Below, piece by piece: positions 26,609-33,949 of a DNA stretch of 64,000 bases. Each line of letters opens with the position of its first letter. The stretch's first letter is position 1. The notes beneath the pieces are model-generated. The model did not search any database, was not told the origin of the DNA, and saw only the letters and a list, made by a program, of their open reading frames with translations. This stretch comes from Salinibacterium sp. SWN167 (GTDB lineage Bacteria; Actinomycetota; Actinomycetes; Actinomycetales; Microbacteriaceae). The DNA is taken from NCBI RefSeq assembly GCF_015864665.1, contig NZ_JADYWU010000001.1, positions 1,116,001 to 1,180,000 of the forward strand, given 5' to 3'. Both the position numbers and the translations under genes were made by a program.

Positions 26609-27208
26609 ATGCGCTGGGACAACCTCTTTGACGACCTCGAGAGCCAGCTCGAGCGCGAATTAACCGCCGATGATCTCGAGATTGACGCGGAAGAGGAACG
26701 GCTGCGACTGGGGCGGCTCAGCATCCGCGACCGCATTATGGCGCTCCACTCTCGCAGCAGTGCAGAGTCGCCGCTAACCCTTTCGGTGCTGTTGATCACG
26801 GGCACCCGCGTCGTGGTGCGCCCCGTTATCATCGGCCGCGATTGGATGTCAGCTGACCTCGTTGACGAAAGCGGCCGCCCAGGCCAGTGCATCGTTCCGT
26901 TCGCGGCGCTGGCGGGCATCTCGATGGGGGCGGCTCACATCACGCCAAGCCTCGCGACTACGCCTTCCAACGGGCATCCGAGTCTCTCGCAGCGGTTGAG
27001 CCTCAGCTACGTGCTTCGCGATTTGTGTCGGCGGCGCCGCGCTGTATCGATGGTGTTGGTCGCGGGTGAGGTGCACGGCACGATTGACCGCGTCGGCCGT
27101 GACCACGTGGATGTCGCGGTGCACGAGCGTGGAGCAGTGCGCCGGGAGGCTGCAGTCTCGGAGTACCGCTTGGTGCCGTTTACGAGCGTGGTGCTCGTTC
27201 GACCGTAG
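26609..27208 (+). CDS. conserved actinobacterial protein of unknown function
   Basis: This 199-residue protein begins MRWDNLFDDLESQLERELTADD, a very acidic helical segment containing repeated Glu/Leu. Two similar beta-rich segments follow: LTLSVLLITGTRVVVRPVIIGRDWMSADLVDE, split here as a small barrel of about 40 residues, and AVSMVLVAGEVHGTIDRVGRDHVDVAVHE. Both have the strand-Gly-turn pattern of an SH3- or LSm-like barrel. No catalytic residues stand out. It stands alone between divergent and convergent neighbours. I recognise it only as a protein seen near the MtrA-SecA-PdtaS region of Actinobacteria, and do not assign a function. Confidence 0.65.
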   Translation: MRWDNLFDDLESQLERELTADDLEIDAEEERLRLGRLSIRDRIMALHSRSSAESPLTLSVLLITGTRVVVRPVIIGRDWMSADLVDESGRPGQCIVPFAALAGISMGAAHITPSLATTPSNGHPSLSQRLSLSYVLRDLCRRRRAVSMVLVAGEVHGTIDRVGRDHVDVAVHERGAVRREAAVSEYRLVPFTSVVLVRP

Positions 27209-27243
27209 CGTGTGGTCTGTCACGGCGATCAGCGCCGAGATTA

Positions 27244-27525
27244 TTAGCGCGCGCGCTGCTCACCGAAGTTGACCTCGGTGACCGTGGCGATGTCTGACTG
27301 GTTCCAGAGACTCATACGACGAGTTTCTTCATAGAGAGCTTCGATGTATGACTCGAGAACTGAGTTCTCGATGCGCCATTGACCTTTGCTGCCCACTTTG
27401 ATTGCGGGCAGTTCGCCGGAACGCACGAGTTCAAGAACTTCGTGCGGAGACACGCTGAGCACTTCGGCAGTGTCAGCCAGCGTGAGAAATCTCCCGAGGC
27501 CCTCTGCTGGGTTGATCGCGTTCAT
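27244..27525 (-). CDS. excisionase/BldC-like helix-turn-helix protein
   Basis: This 93-residue protein has a MerR-type winged-helix DNA-binding domain. The recognition region FLTLADTAEVLSVSPHEVLELVRSGELPAIKVGSKGQWRI has the AlpA/BldC form, shown here across two segments around residues 13-52. A short helical tail contains LESYIEALYEET. Single-domain proteins of this type are chromosomal regulators in Actinobacteria rather than phage excisionases, and no phage genes are nearby. The ATG is six bases after CATAAT, a near-consensus -10, and has no ribosome site. Confidence 0.82.
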   Translation of the reverse strand: MNAINPAEGLGRFLTLADTAEVLSVSPHEVLELVRSGELPAIKVGSKGQWRIENSVLESYIEALYEETRRMSLWNQSDIATVTEVNFGEQRAR

Positions 27526-27564
27526 GCATCGATTATGCGGGCATAAAGCTGTGAATAGGGTTGG

Positions 27565-27573
27565 TGTGGATAA
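27565..27573 (-). promoter_or_regulatory. second perfect DnaA-box nonamer
   Basis: TGTGGATAA recurs here, again followed by C, about 1 kb from the first. A weaker relative, TGTGAATAG, lies just upstream at 27550-27558. Both are in the gap between the HTH gene and the SAF-domain gene. Confidence 0.5.
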
Positions 27574-27644
27574 CTATCGCGCCACTTCAGGGCCGTAACG
27601 AACCATGGTGCCATGATCAACACCCGACGTGGGGAGTGTGCGCT

Positions 27645-28292
27645 ATGAGCCGCCGCTCCGGCAGAACTCAGTCCCAAGCGCGTGCGCGAGCGTTCGCTCT
27701 CGACCCGCGATTAGCTATCGGTGTTGTGCTCGTTGTGGCCTCGGTGGTGGGCGTCGTTGCGATTGTTGCGGCGTCAGACGATTCCACCGAGGTGTATGCC
27801 GCAGCATCGTCGCTGACGCCGGGTGATCGAGTCATGAGCTCCGATCTGGTGATCCGCAGCGTCAAGCTCAACGAGGCGACGGACCAGTACATCGCTCGGG
27901 GGGAGTTGCCAGCGGAAGGGTTTATTGCGACCAGGCCCATTGAGGCAGGGGAATTGGTTCCGTCATCCTCTCTGGGGAGCCATGATGGCCTCTCATTGAC
28001 CTCTGTCGTGGTGTCTCCTCAGGGCGGGCTGGCTGCGACCGTGAAGACGGGAGCGTCGGTGGATGTCTGGGCAAGCGCTGAGGCAGAGGACGGCGGCTAT
28101 GGCGCGCCAGGAGTGATCATCTCGGGGGCAGTCGTGGTCCGTTTGGTCGAGGATGATTCGCTTGTGTCCTCGGCGCAGGGTAGTGCGATTGAGTTGCTGG
28201 TGCCGCGCTCGCGTGTTGCTCGTTTACTCGAGGCGATGGCTAACGGCGATGTGCTGTCGGTCATCCCGGCGAATCTTCCTGCGGAGGGCTGA
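27645..28292 (+). CDS. SAF-domain membrane protein (CpaB/RcpC-like)
   Basis: This 215-residue protein has a basic head, one transmembrane helix (about 20-43, LAIGVVLVVASVVGVVAIVAA) and a SAF domain from about 48. The domain contains LTPGDRVMSSDLVIRSVKL and GFIATRPIEAGELVPSSSL, the form found in CpaB/RcpC pilus assembly proteins. A beta-rich remainder includes VKTGASVDVWA. The ATG at 27645 follows GGGGAG. The gene is one base from the ParA-like gene, so the two form an operon. Other Tad/Flp pilus genes (tadA, tadB, flp, prepilin peptidase) are absent here, leaving its job open. Confidence 0.8.
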   Translation: MSRRSGRTQSQARARAFALDPRLAIGVVLVVASVVGVVAIVAASDDSTEVYAAASSLTPGDRVMSSDLVIRSVKLNEATDQYIARGELPAEGFIATRPIEAGELVPSSSLGSHDGLSLTSVVVSPQGGLAATVKTGASVDVWASAEAEDGGYGAPGVIISGAVVVRLVEDDSLVSSAQGSAIELLVPRSRVARLLEAMANGDVLSVIPANLPAEG

Positions 28293-28293
28293 G

Positions 28294-29526
28294 ATGACAG
28301 CGTTTGCTCTCGCCATGCCTGTGAATCTTGAAGATCAATTCGCTTTTGATGCTGGCCATCACGGCCACGAGATTGCGTTGCGGGCGGTGAGCGCCCCGGA
28401 GCTCGCATCGCGAGTGGCCGGAGCTCAGGCCGATATTGCGCTTGTCGCGGCGGAGGCTCGATATCTCACGGATCGGCTCATTGCTTCTTGCGATCAGGCT
28501 GGCGTGCGGCTCGTCGCGATCGCCAGTAGCGAGCGTGAACAGCGCTACGCGAGCGATTTAGGGCTGTACGACATTGTGGATGCGGCCGAGGGGTGGGCGG
28601 GCCTCGATGCTCTTCTTTCGCGATCCCAGTGGAGCTCAGAAACTCAGGCTCCTGAGCGCAGTGCGCTCGGGCAAGTCGTCGCGGTGTGGGGTCCGGGCGG
28701 TGCCCCTGGCCGAACATCCATTGCCATTTCCGTTGCCGCCGAACTTGCTGCGCTCGGCTACAGTGTGGCGCTCGCCGATGTGGACACTCATGGGGCTTCG
28801 GTGGCACCTGCGCTTGGCATGCTCGATGAGGCTCCCGGATTTGCGGCGGCGTGCCGCTTGGCGGGCACTGAAACGCTTACTACCGAAGAACTGGGGCGCA
28901 TCGGGCAGCGCTATGAGTCGCCTCTGGGTGGCTTTTGGGTGCTTACGGGCATCGGGCGCCCTAGTCGCTGGCCCGAGCTCTCCACGGAGCGCGTAGGTAC
29001 GACTATCGCTCAGTGTCGTCAGTGGGTTGACTACACCGTGCTCGACACGAGTTCGAGCTTAGAAAACGACGAAGAGATCACGAGTGACCTTTTCGCCCCA
29101 CGGCGCAACGCGGCCGCGGTCACGGCGGTACGAGCCGCGGATCATGTCATTGCGGTTGGCTCTGCAGATCCGGTTGGATTGTCGCGGTTCTTGCGCGCCC
29201 ATGTCGATCTGCTCGAGACAGTGACGACCCGCAGCGTGAGCGTTGTCATGAACAAGATCCGAGTGAGTGCCAGCGGCATGAACCCGCACGGCCAAATCAC
29301 CCAAACACTTTCGCGATTCGGCGGTATTGAGCATCCGATTCTGGTGCCTCACGACCTCTCAGGATTCGATGGCGCCGTGCTCAGCGGCAAGACCCTTGTG
29401 GATGCTGCACCGCGATCGCCAGCGCGCGCTGCGATCCGCGATCTCGTGACGTCGAGACTCGTGCCCGACGAGATTGAGCCAGCTGCTCAGCGGTCAATGT
29501 TCAGGAGGATGCTGGCACGCGGGTAA
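28294..29526 (+). CDS. ParA/MinD-like P-loop protein (CpaE/TadZ-like)
   Basis: This 410-residue protein has a receiver-like N-terminal third lacking obvious phospho-acceptor residues, then a ParA/MinD domain from about residue 125. The P-loop reads GPGGAPGRTS (about 132-141), in which the usual GK of Walker A is GR; an upstream deviant Lys is also missing. Later motifs include ADVDTHGASVAPALGM and DYTVLDTSSSLE. The GGAGGG ribosome site overlaps the end of the SAF gene. I recall GGAPGRT-type P-loops as common in actinobacterial relatives, so this is likely a family trait. It may position a membrane complex built with the SAF protein. Confidence 0.75.
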   Translation: MTAFALAMPVNLEDQFAFDAGHHGHEIALRAVSAPELASRVAGAQADIALVAAEARYLTDRLIASCDQAGVRLVAIASSEREQRYASDLGLYDIVDAAEGWAGLDALLSRSQWSSETQAPERSALGQVVAVWGPGGAPGRTSIAISVAAELAALGYSVALADVDTHGASVAPALGMLDEAPGFAAACRLAGTETLTTEELGRIGQRYESPLGGFWVLTGIGRPSRWPELSTERVGTTIAQCRQWVDYTVLDTSSSLENDEEITSDLFAPRRNAAAVTAVRAADHVIAVGSADPVGLSRFLRAHVDLLETVTTRSVSVVMNKIRVSASGMNPHGQITQTLSRFGGIEHPILVPHDLSGFDGAVLSGKTLVDAAPRSPARAAIRDLVTSRLVPDEIEPAAQRSMFRRMLARG

Positions 29527-29535
29527 CCTGTAGAG
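29524..29535 (+). promoter_or_regulatory. leaderless-type -10 element, TAACCT, for pdtaS
   Basis: TAACCT (29524-29529) overlaps the stop of the ParA-like gene. GTAGAG separates it from the GTG at 29536, so pdtaS can be transcribed on its own without a leader. Confidence 0.6.
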
Positions 29536-31035
29536 GTGTCGACTCTCAGTGATCTAGTCCAAGAGCAGGGCCATTCGAGCGAAGCGGATATCGAATGGCT
29601 GCACATGCTTGTCGGCGACTGGCAGCTTCTCGCCGATCTAGCGTTCGCGGATATCGTGCTGTGGGTTCCCAGCGATGATGGTCAATTCGTCGCCGTCGCT
29701 CACGCTCGCCCCAGCAGCTCGGCGACATTGTTCTACCGCGACTTCGTTGGACAGAAGATCAAACCGGAGTGGCACGCACAGGTCACCGAGGCCTTCGAGA
29801 CTGCTCGCATCGTCGATACAGCTGCCCCCGCGTGGTACGAAGAAACTCCGACCCGCGTGCGCGCTGTGCCCGTGATGCGTCGGCTCACGGCCACGGGCAA
29901 CGAGACAACAGCAACGCCGATTGCCGTAATTACCCGGCACACGAATCTGGGCGATGCCCGCACCCCGTCACGTCAAGAACTCACCTTCAATGGCTGCGCG
30001 AATGACCTTTTCGCCATGATCGCGGCCGGCGACTTTCCCGACATGGGAGCACCAGCGGCACCGCGTCGAGGTGCACCGCGAGCATCCGATGGTCTGATCC
30101 GTCTGGATGTTGATGGTCTTGTGACCTTCGCAAGTCCCAACGCGCTGTCTGCATTCAACCGCATCGGTTTCTCGGGAGAACTTGAAGCGGAATCACTCGC
30201 TGAAGTCACCACCACTCTGATCGCCGGCCAGCCAGAAGTGGATGAGTCGCTTCCCCTGGTCGTCACCGGTCGTGCTCCGTGGCGCACCGACATCGAAGCG
30301 CGCGGTGTGACTGTGTCGTTGCGCACCATTCCGATTCGCGACCGCGGAGAACGCGTTGGCGCCATCGTGCTGTGCCGCGACGTGACAGAGGTTCGCCACC
30401 AAGAACGTGAACTCATCACCAAAGACGCGACGATCCGTGAAATTCACCACCGGGTGAAGAACAACCTGCAGACCGTCGCATCGCTGCTGAGGATTCAGGC
30501 ACGCCGAACCCACAGCGAAGTCGCGCGAGAAGCGCTCGGCCAAGCCATGCGTCGCGTCGCCGCGATCGCTGTTGTGCACGACACCTTGTCGGAGGGGCTC
30601 AACCAAAACGTTGACTTCGACGTGGTGTTCCACCGCGTCTTGAAGCTCATCGCCGAAGTGGCATCGAGCCACAACACGACGGTGCACCCGACATCCGTGG
30701 GCAGCTTCGGCGCCCTGCCGAGCGAGTACGCAACGCCGCTAGCGCTGGCGCTCACCGAGCTCGTCACCAACGCTGTTGAGCACGGCCTTGCCGGACGGGC
30801 CGACGGAACCGTCGAGATTGATGCGCGACGCACGGCAGACAAACTTACGGTGCAGGTGCGCGACAACGGTGTAGGGCTAGCCGAAGGACGCGTCGGCGAA
30901 GGCCTTGGCACCCAGATCGTGCGCACTCTCATTCAGGGAGAGCTCAGCGGAACCATCGACTGGCACACGATCGTCGGCAGCGGCACCGAAGTGACCATCG
31001 ACATCCCGCTAACCTGGCTGACTCGCGTCAAGTAG
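29536..31035 (+). CDS. pdtaS: sensor histidine kinase PdtaS
   Basis: This 499-residue soluble kinase matches M. tuberculosis PdtaS. An N-terminal GAF-like domain (about 1-165) and a PAS domain (about 183-290) are followed by a HisKA_2 segment EIHHRVKNNLQTVASLLRI with His304/His305 as the phosphorylation region. A HATPase domain has LALTELVTNAVEHGL, DNGVGL and GLGTQIV. It phosphorylates PdtaR, an ANTAR RNA-binding antiterminator; pdtaR is not within the window. No transmembrane helix is present, as in the mycobacterial protein. It is convergent with a whiB1-type gene, as in mycobacteria. Confidence 0.92.
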   Translation: MSTLSDLVQEQGHSSEADIEWLHMLVGDWQLLADLAFADIVLWVPSDDGQFVAVAHARPSSSATLFYRDFVGQKIKPEWHAQVTEAFETARIVDTAAPAWYEETPTRVRAVPVMRRLTATGNETTATPIAVITRHTNLGDARTPSRQELTFNGCANDLFAMIAAGDFPDMGAPAAPRRGAPRASDGLIRLDVDGLVTFASPNALSAFNRIGFSGELEAESLAEVTTTLIAGQPEVDESLPLVVTGRAPWRTDIEARGVTVSLRTIPIRDRGERVGAIVLCRDVTEVRHQERELITKDATIREIHHRVKNNLQTVASLLRIQARRTHSEVAREALGQAMRRVAAIAVVHDTLSEGLNQNVDFDVVFHRVLKLIAEVASSHNTTVHPTSVGSFGALPSEYATPLALALTELVTNAVEHGLAGRADGTVEIDARRTADKLTVQVRDNGVGLAEGRVGEGLGTQIVRTLIQGELSGTIDWHTIVGSGTEVTIDIPLTWLTRVK

Positions 31036-31169
31036 GGCAGAGAGACGTCGATTTGGACGGTGCTCACTCAAGAGTGGTGGCTGTCTCACCGGGGCGCGAC
31101 AAATAGCGCAGAATTTGATCTGCAGAGTTAGTCGCGTCGGTAGGCCTCACGGCCCGAGGCGAGAGGTGC

Positions 31170-31418
31170 TTAGGAAGCGCGGCGTGCGCGTGCGGCGCGA
31201 CGCTTGAGAGCGCGACGCTCGTCTTCGCTGAGTCCGCCCCAGACGCCTGAGTCTTGGTTGGTCTCAAGTGCGTACTGGAGGCACATTTCAGTTACCGAGC
31301 AGCGACCGCAGACGGCTTTTGCTTTTTCAATCTGGTCAACGGCCGGACCGGTGTTTCCGACCGGGAAGAATAGCTCCGGGTCAGCGGTGAGGCATGCAGC
31401 GTTATCGCGCCAGTCCAT
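31170..31418 (-). CDS. whiB1: WhiB-family iron-sulfur regulator (WhiB1 type)
   Basis: This 82-residue protein carries cluster ligands Cys9, Cys37, Cys40 and Cys46, the GVWGG turn at 58-62, and a basic C-terminus KRRAARARRAS. WhiB1 in mycobacteria is an essential nitric-oxide-responsive regulator that binds the primary sigma factor. The ATG at 31418 follows AAGGAG with a 6-base gap and yields MDWRDNAACL, the family N-terminus; the upstream in-frame codons are leader. The conserved pdtaS neighbour supports the WhiB1 subfamily. Confidence 0.9.
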   Translation of the reverse strand: MDWRDNAACLTADPELFFPVGNTGPAVDQIEKAKAVCGRCSVTEMCLQYALETNQDSGVWGGLSEDERRALKRRAARARRAS

Positions 31419-31572
31419 TTGTTGCTCCTTACAGTGTGTTGCGATGCTCGAGCGCACAAAAAAATTACGCCCTGATCGGCGTCGAGCTTGAGAAATTGTG
31501 TGGGTCTCGCTCGCAACACTGGGAGCCAGAAATCAACCTCAACTAGAATCGCATATCGTCAAAGGCAAAGCA

Positions 31573-32022
31573 ATGGTCTTTCAGCGATTTAACGGGGAGC
31601 GAATGGTAGACGAACTTGTCCGAGAAGAGAAAACGTCGCGTCATCATCCGTATTTGATTGCGCTGGCGATAGTGATCTTCCTCGAAAGTGCCCTGCTCTT
31701 TACTGCTCTGGGGTATTTGGTCTTCGAACTGGGGGCTGAAACTCCGCAGTCGTATCCGAGTGCAATCGCTCTCACTGTGCTGACTGCGATCGCGGCAGTG
31801 TGGGTAGCCGTAATTGGTATCAATGCCCTGCGGCAACAACCGTGGATTCGCGGCGCCGCCGTCGTCTGGCAGGTGCTGCAGATCTCAGTGGCGATCGGCA
31901 GTTTCCAAGGGGTATTTGCTCGGCAAGACGTGGGATGGTTGCTGCTCACCCCGGCAATCGTGGTCTTAGTGCTGCTCTTCACGAAGCCGGTTCTTGCGGC
32001 AACCACCCGCGACGAGGGTTAG
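31573..32022 (+). CDS. small four-helix membrane protein of unknown function
   Basis: This 149-residue protein has four transmembrane helices (about 27-50, 60-82, 88-108 and 112-134) and short loops, without recognisable catalytic residues. It resembles small actinobacterial membrane proteins encoded beside whiB1/pdtaS (Rv3217c-like), an attribution from context. The start at 31573 (AAAGG upstream) and one at 31603 (GGGGAG upstream) are both plausible. A TAGAAT -10-like box lies at 31544-31549. It converges on bcp with a 4-base overlap. Confidence 0.62.
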   Translation: MVFQRFNGERMVDELVREEKTSRHHPYLIALAIVIFLESALLFTALGYLVFELGAETPQSYPSAIALTVLTAIAAVWVAVIGINALRQQPWIRGAAVVWQVLQISVAIGSFQGVFARQDVGWLLLTPAIVVLVLLFTKPVLAATTRDEG

Positions 32023-32498
32023 TCGAGTCCGAGCTTTTTGCGCAACGACGCTACGTGCCCGGTCGCCTTCACGGCGTAGAGGGGGAGCGTGATGACTCCC
32101 TGCTCATCGATCACAAAAGTGGATCGGATGACGCCAACAACCTGCTTGCCGTACAGGTTCTTTTCGCCCCAGGCTCCATACGCTTCGTGCACCGCGTGGT
32201 CGGGGTCGCTGAGGAGGGGGAAAGTTAGTGCTTCCTGCTCGCGAAACTTCGTGAGCTTCTCGGGAGTATCGCGAGAAACGCCCAGCACGACATAGCCCTC
32301 TGACTGCAGCGAGCCGAGTTGATCGCGGAAGTCACAGGCCTGCTTCGTGCATCCGGGAGTCATGGCTGCTGGATAAAAATAAAGAATCACTTTCTTGCCA
32401 GAAAAGTCGCTCAACGACACCGAATTTCCGTCCTGATCGGGCAGTGTGAAGCTCGGTGCGGGGGTGCCGGCGGCAAGTCGAGAAGATTCAGTGGTCAT
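32019..32498 (-). CDS. bcp: thioredoxin-dependent thiol peroxidase (Bcp/PrxQ peroxiredoxin)
   Basis: This 159-residue atypical two-cysteine peroxiredoxin reduces hydroperoxides with thioredoxin. The active site TPGCTKQAC has the peroxidatic Cys and, five residues later, the resolving Cys, as in the PrxQ group; the preceding YFYPAAMTPG and the later conserved Arg (STFVID preceded by GVIR) complete the pocket. The ATG at 32498 follows CTAAGGAG, and in-frame upstream codons lack homology. It is monocistronic, divergent from the tRNA gene. Confidence 0.93.
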   Translation of the reverse strand: MTTESSRLAAGTPAPSFTLPDQDGNSVSLSDFSGKKVILYFYPAAMTPGCTKQACDFRDQLGSLQSEGYVVLGVSRDTPEKLTKFREQEALTFPLLSDPDHAVHEAYGAWGEKNLYGKQVVGVIRSTFVIDEQGVITLPLYAVKATGHVASLRKKLGLD

Positions 32499-32569
32499 TG
32501 TGCTCCTTAGTCGCTTTAACTCATGGTAACGTTGTTCCTCGGTTGCCCTGAGAGGGAAAACCAAGCCAC

Positions 32570-32642
<73 letters not shown>

Positions 32643-32652
32643 CAGCAAGAGA

Positions 32653-32685
32653 AGCCCCGTGATCCTTACGATCATGGGGTTTTTC
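32653..32685 (+). terminator. terminator of the tRNA-Lys gene
   Basis: AGCCCCGTGATC and GATCATGGGGTTTTT form a 10- to 12-bp stem with one G-T pair and a CTTAC loop, ending in a run of five T. This is one of the clearest classical terminators in the window. Confidence 0.88.
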
Positions 32686-32747
32686 GTTTAAGTCGCCGTT
32701 CACCGCACACGCGGTGTACGCGCGGGCAGCCGTCACACGGGTGCTGC

Positions 32748-33611
32748 CTACCAGGCCCACTCGACATCGCCGGTGGCGTGCTCGCTCAGAGCCCATAGGC
32801 GGTCACGTGCGGCGCTGTCGCGGGCCGTTCGCGGGGCGGCAACGGCGCGGTCGTTTTCGTCGATATAGACGGCATCCCGCGCTTCAGCACTTGTGGCTGC
32901 CCGCACGTAGGTAGCGGCGAGTGATTCGGGGGTGGCCGCGGCGGCATTCTTGGGAGCGTAGAGCGCGCGCATCAGCGCTGGTTGCGCAGCAAGCCGTGCG
33001 CTATCCAACTTCACCGCAGGAACGCGGATGCAGCTGACTCCGACATTCGACGGCACGCGTTCGGCGAGGCTTACCGCCGTCATTACCTGCGCGAGTTTGG
33101 AGTGGTAATAGGCCTTTGTCGGGCTGTAGCCAGTTGCCGAATTGGGCTGGTCACAGCGAATCTGGAGCCACGGCATCGTGATGAGACCTTTGCTCGCGAT
33201 GAACACAATTCGGGGCTGAGCTGCCGCAGCGAGAAGTGAGCTCAGCCGTGCCGTGAGTTCGAACGGCCCGAGATGGTTTGTTGCCCAAAATAGTTCGTTG
33301 CCTTCAGCGGTGAAGGCGGCGGTTTTCTGACTCAGGTCGAAGATCGCCGCATTGTTGATGAGGGAATCGAGAGTGCCGTGCGCTTTTACTTCGGCGACGG
33401 CGCTGCGGATCGATGCGGGACTGGAGAGGTCTGTCTGAATGACTCGTACATTCGTGGCGTTGTCGGTGGCCGCCGAGATCGCAGCACTGGAACGTTCCTG
33501 ATCGCGACAGAGCGCAAGCACGGTATGCCCTGCCGCGGCGAGTTGGGCTGTGGCGCGGAGCCCGATTCCGGAGTTCGCGCCGGTGATCGCAATCGTGCGT
33601 GAGGTGGTCAT
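32748..33611 (-). CDS. short-chain dehydrogenase/reductase (SDR)
   Basis: This 287-residue classical/atypical SDR resembles the retinol-dehydrogenase-like bacterial group. The cofactor motif TGANSGIG is at 9-16, the structural motif NNAA follows near 87, and the catalytic Ser (in FIASKG) and YxxxK (in AYYHSKLAQ) are present. The C-terminal third is typical of the group, with a long loop after the active site. GGAG precedes the ATG, and a TAGGCT -10-like box lies about 28 bp upstream. It stands alone, and the substrate cannot be predicted. Confidence 0.85.
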   Translation of the reverse strand: MTTSRTIAITGANSGIGLRATAQLAAAGHTVLALCRDQERSSAAISAATDNATNVRVIQTDLSSPASIRSAVAEVKAHGTLDSLINNAAIFDLSQKTAAFTAEGNELFWATNHLGPFELTARLSSLLAAAAQPRIVFIASKGLITMPWLQIRCDQPNSATGYSPTKAYYHSKLAQVMTAVSLAERVPSNVGVSCIRVPAVKLDSARLAAQPALMRALYAPKNAAAATPESLAATYVRAATSAEARDAVYIDENDRAVAAPRTARDSAARDRLWALSEHATGDVEWAW

Positions 33612-33949
33612 AGAGGCTCCGCTCGGTCACCTCAGCCTAGCGAGTGGGCTTCGCGCGGCTGTGAAGGCACTAGATCTCACGAGGGAGTGGTCTCGCACAA
33701 TTTTGGCCAACAACCATGTCTACTGTCCACCGAATGGGGGTCGTGCTACTTTATTGGGCACACCAGACCGGCCCGCTCCGGTCACCCCCGATGGTGACGA
33801 AGAAGGTGGTACCCCGAATCACTCCCCAGCGGCGCAGTTCACCCCCGTGAATGCGCTCGCACTCCCTGTCGTGAGCCAATGGCGGCCACGATTCTGCAGT
33901 TGCGTGCGGATGCGTCGAAACGCATTCCCCCTGCAGAAAGCTGCCACAC
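33612..33949 (+). other. 338-bp non-coding upstream region of the surface-protein gene
   Basis: This gap between the SDR gene and the surface-protein gene has no convincing reading frame. It contains several short hairpins: GACCGG/CCGGTC (33766-33771 and 33778-33783), an alternative GTCAC/GTGAC, and TTCAC/GTGAA near 33839. A TACTTT box near 33747 could be a -10. This would give the surface-protein mRNA a structured leader of about 190 bases. No known riboswitch was recognised. Confidence 0.4.

Noticed and set aside
27244-27525. Excisionase-like protein as a sign of an integrated element
   Set aside because: The MerR/AlpA-like fold is also that of chromosomal BldC-type regulators, and no integrase, att repeat or phage gene lies nearby.
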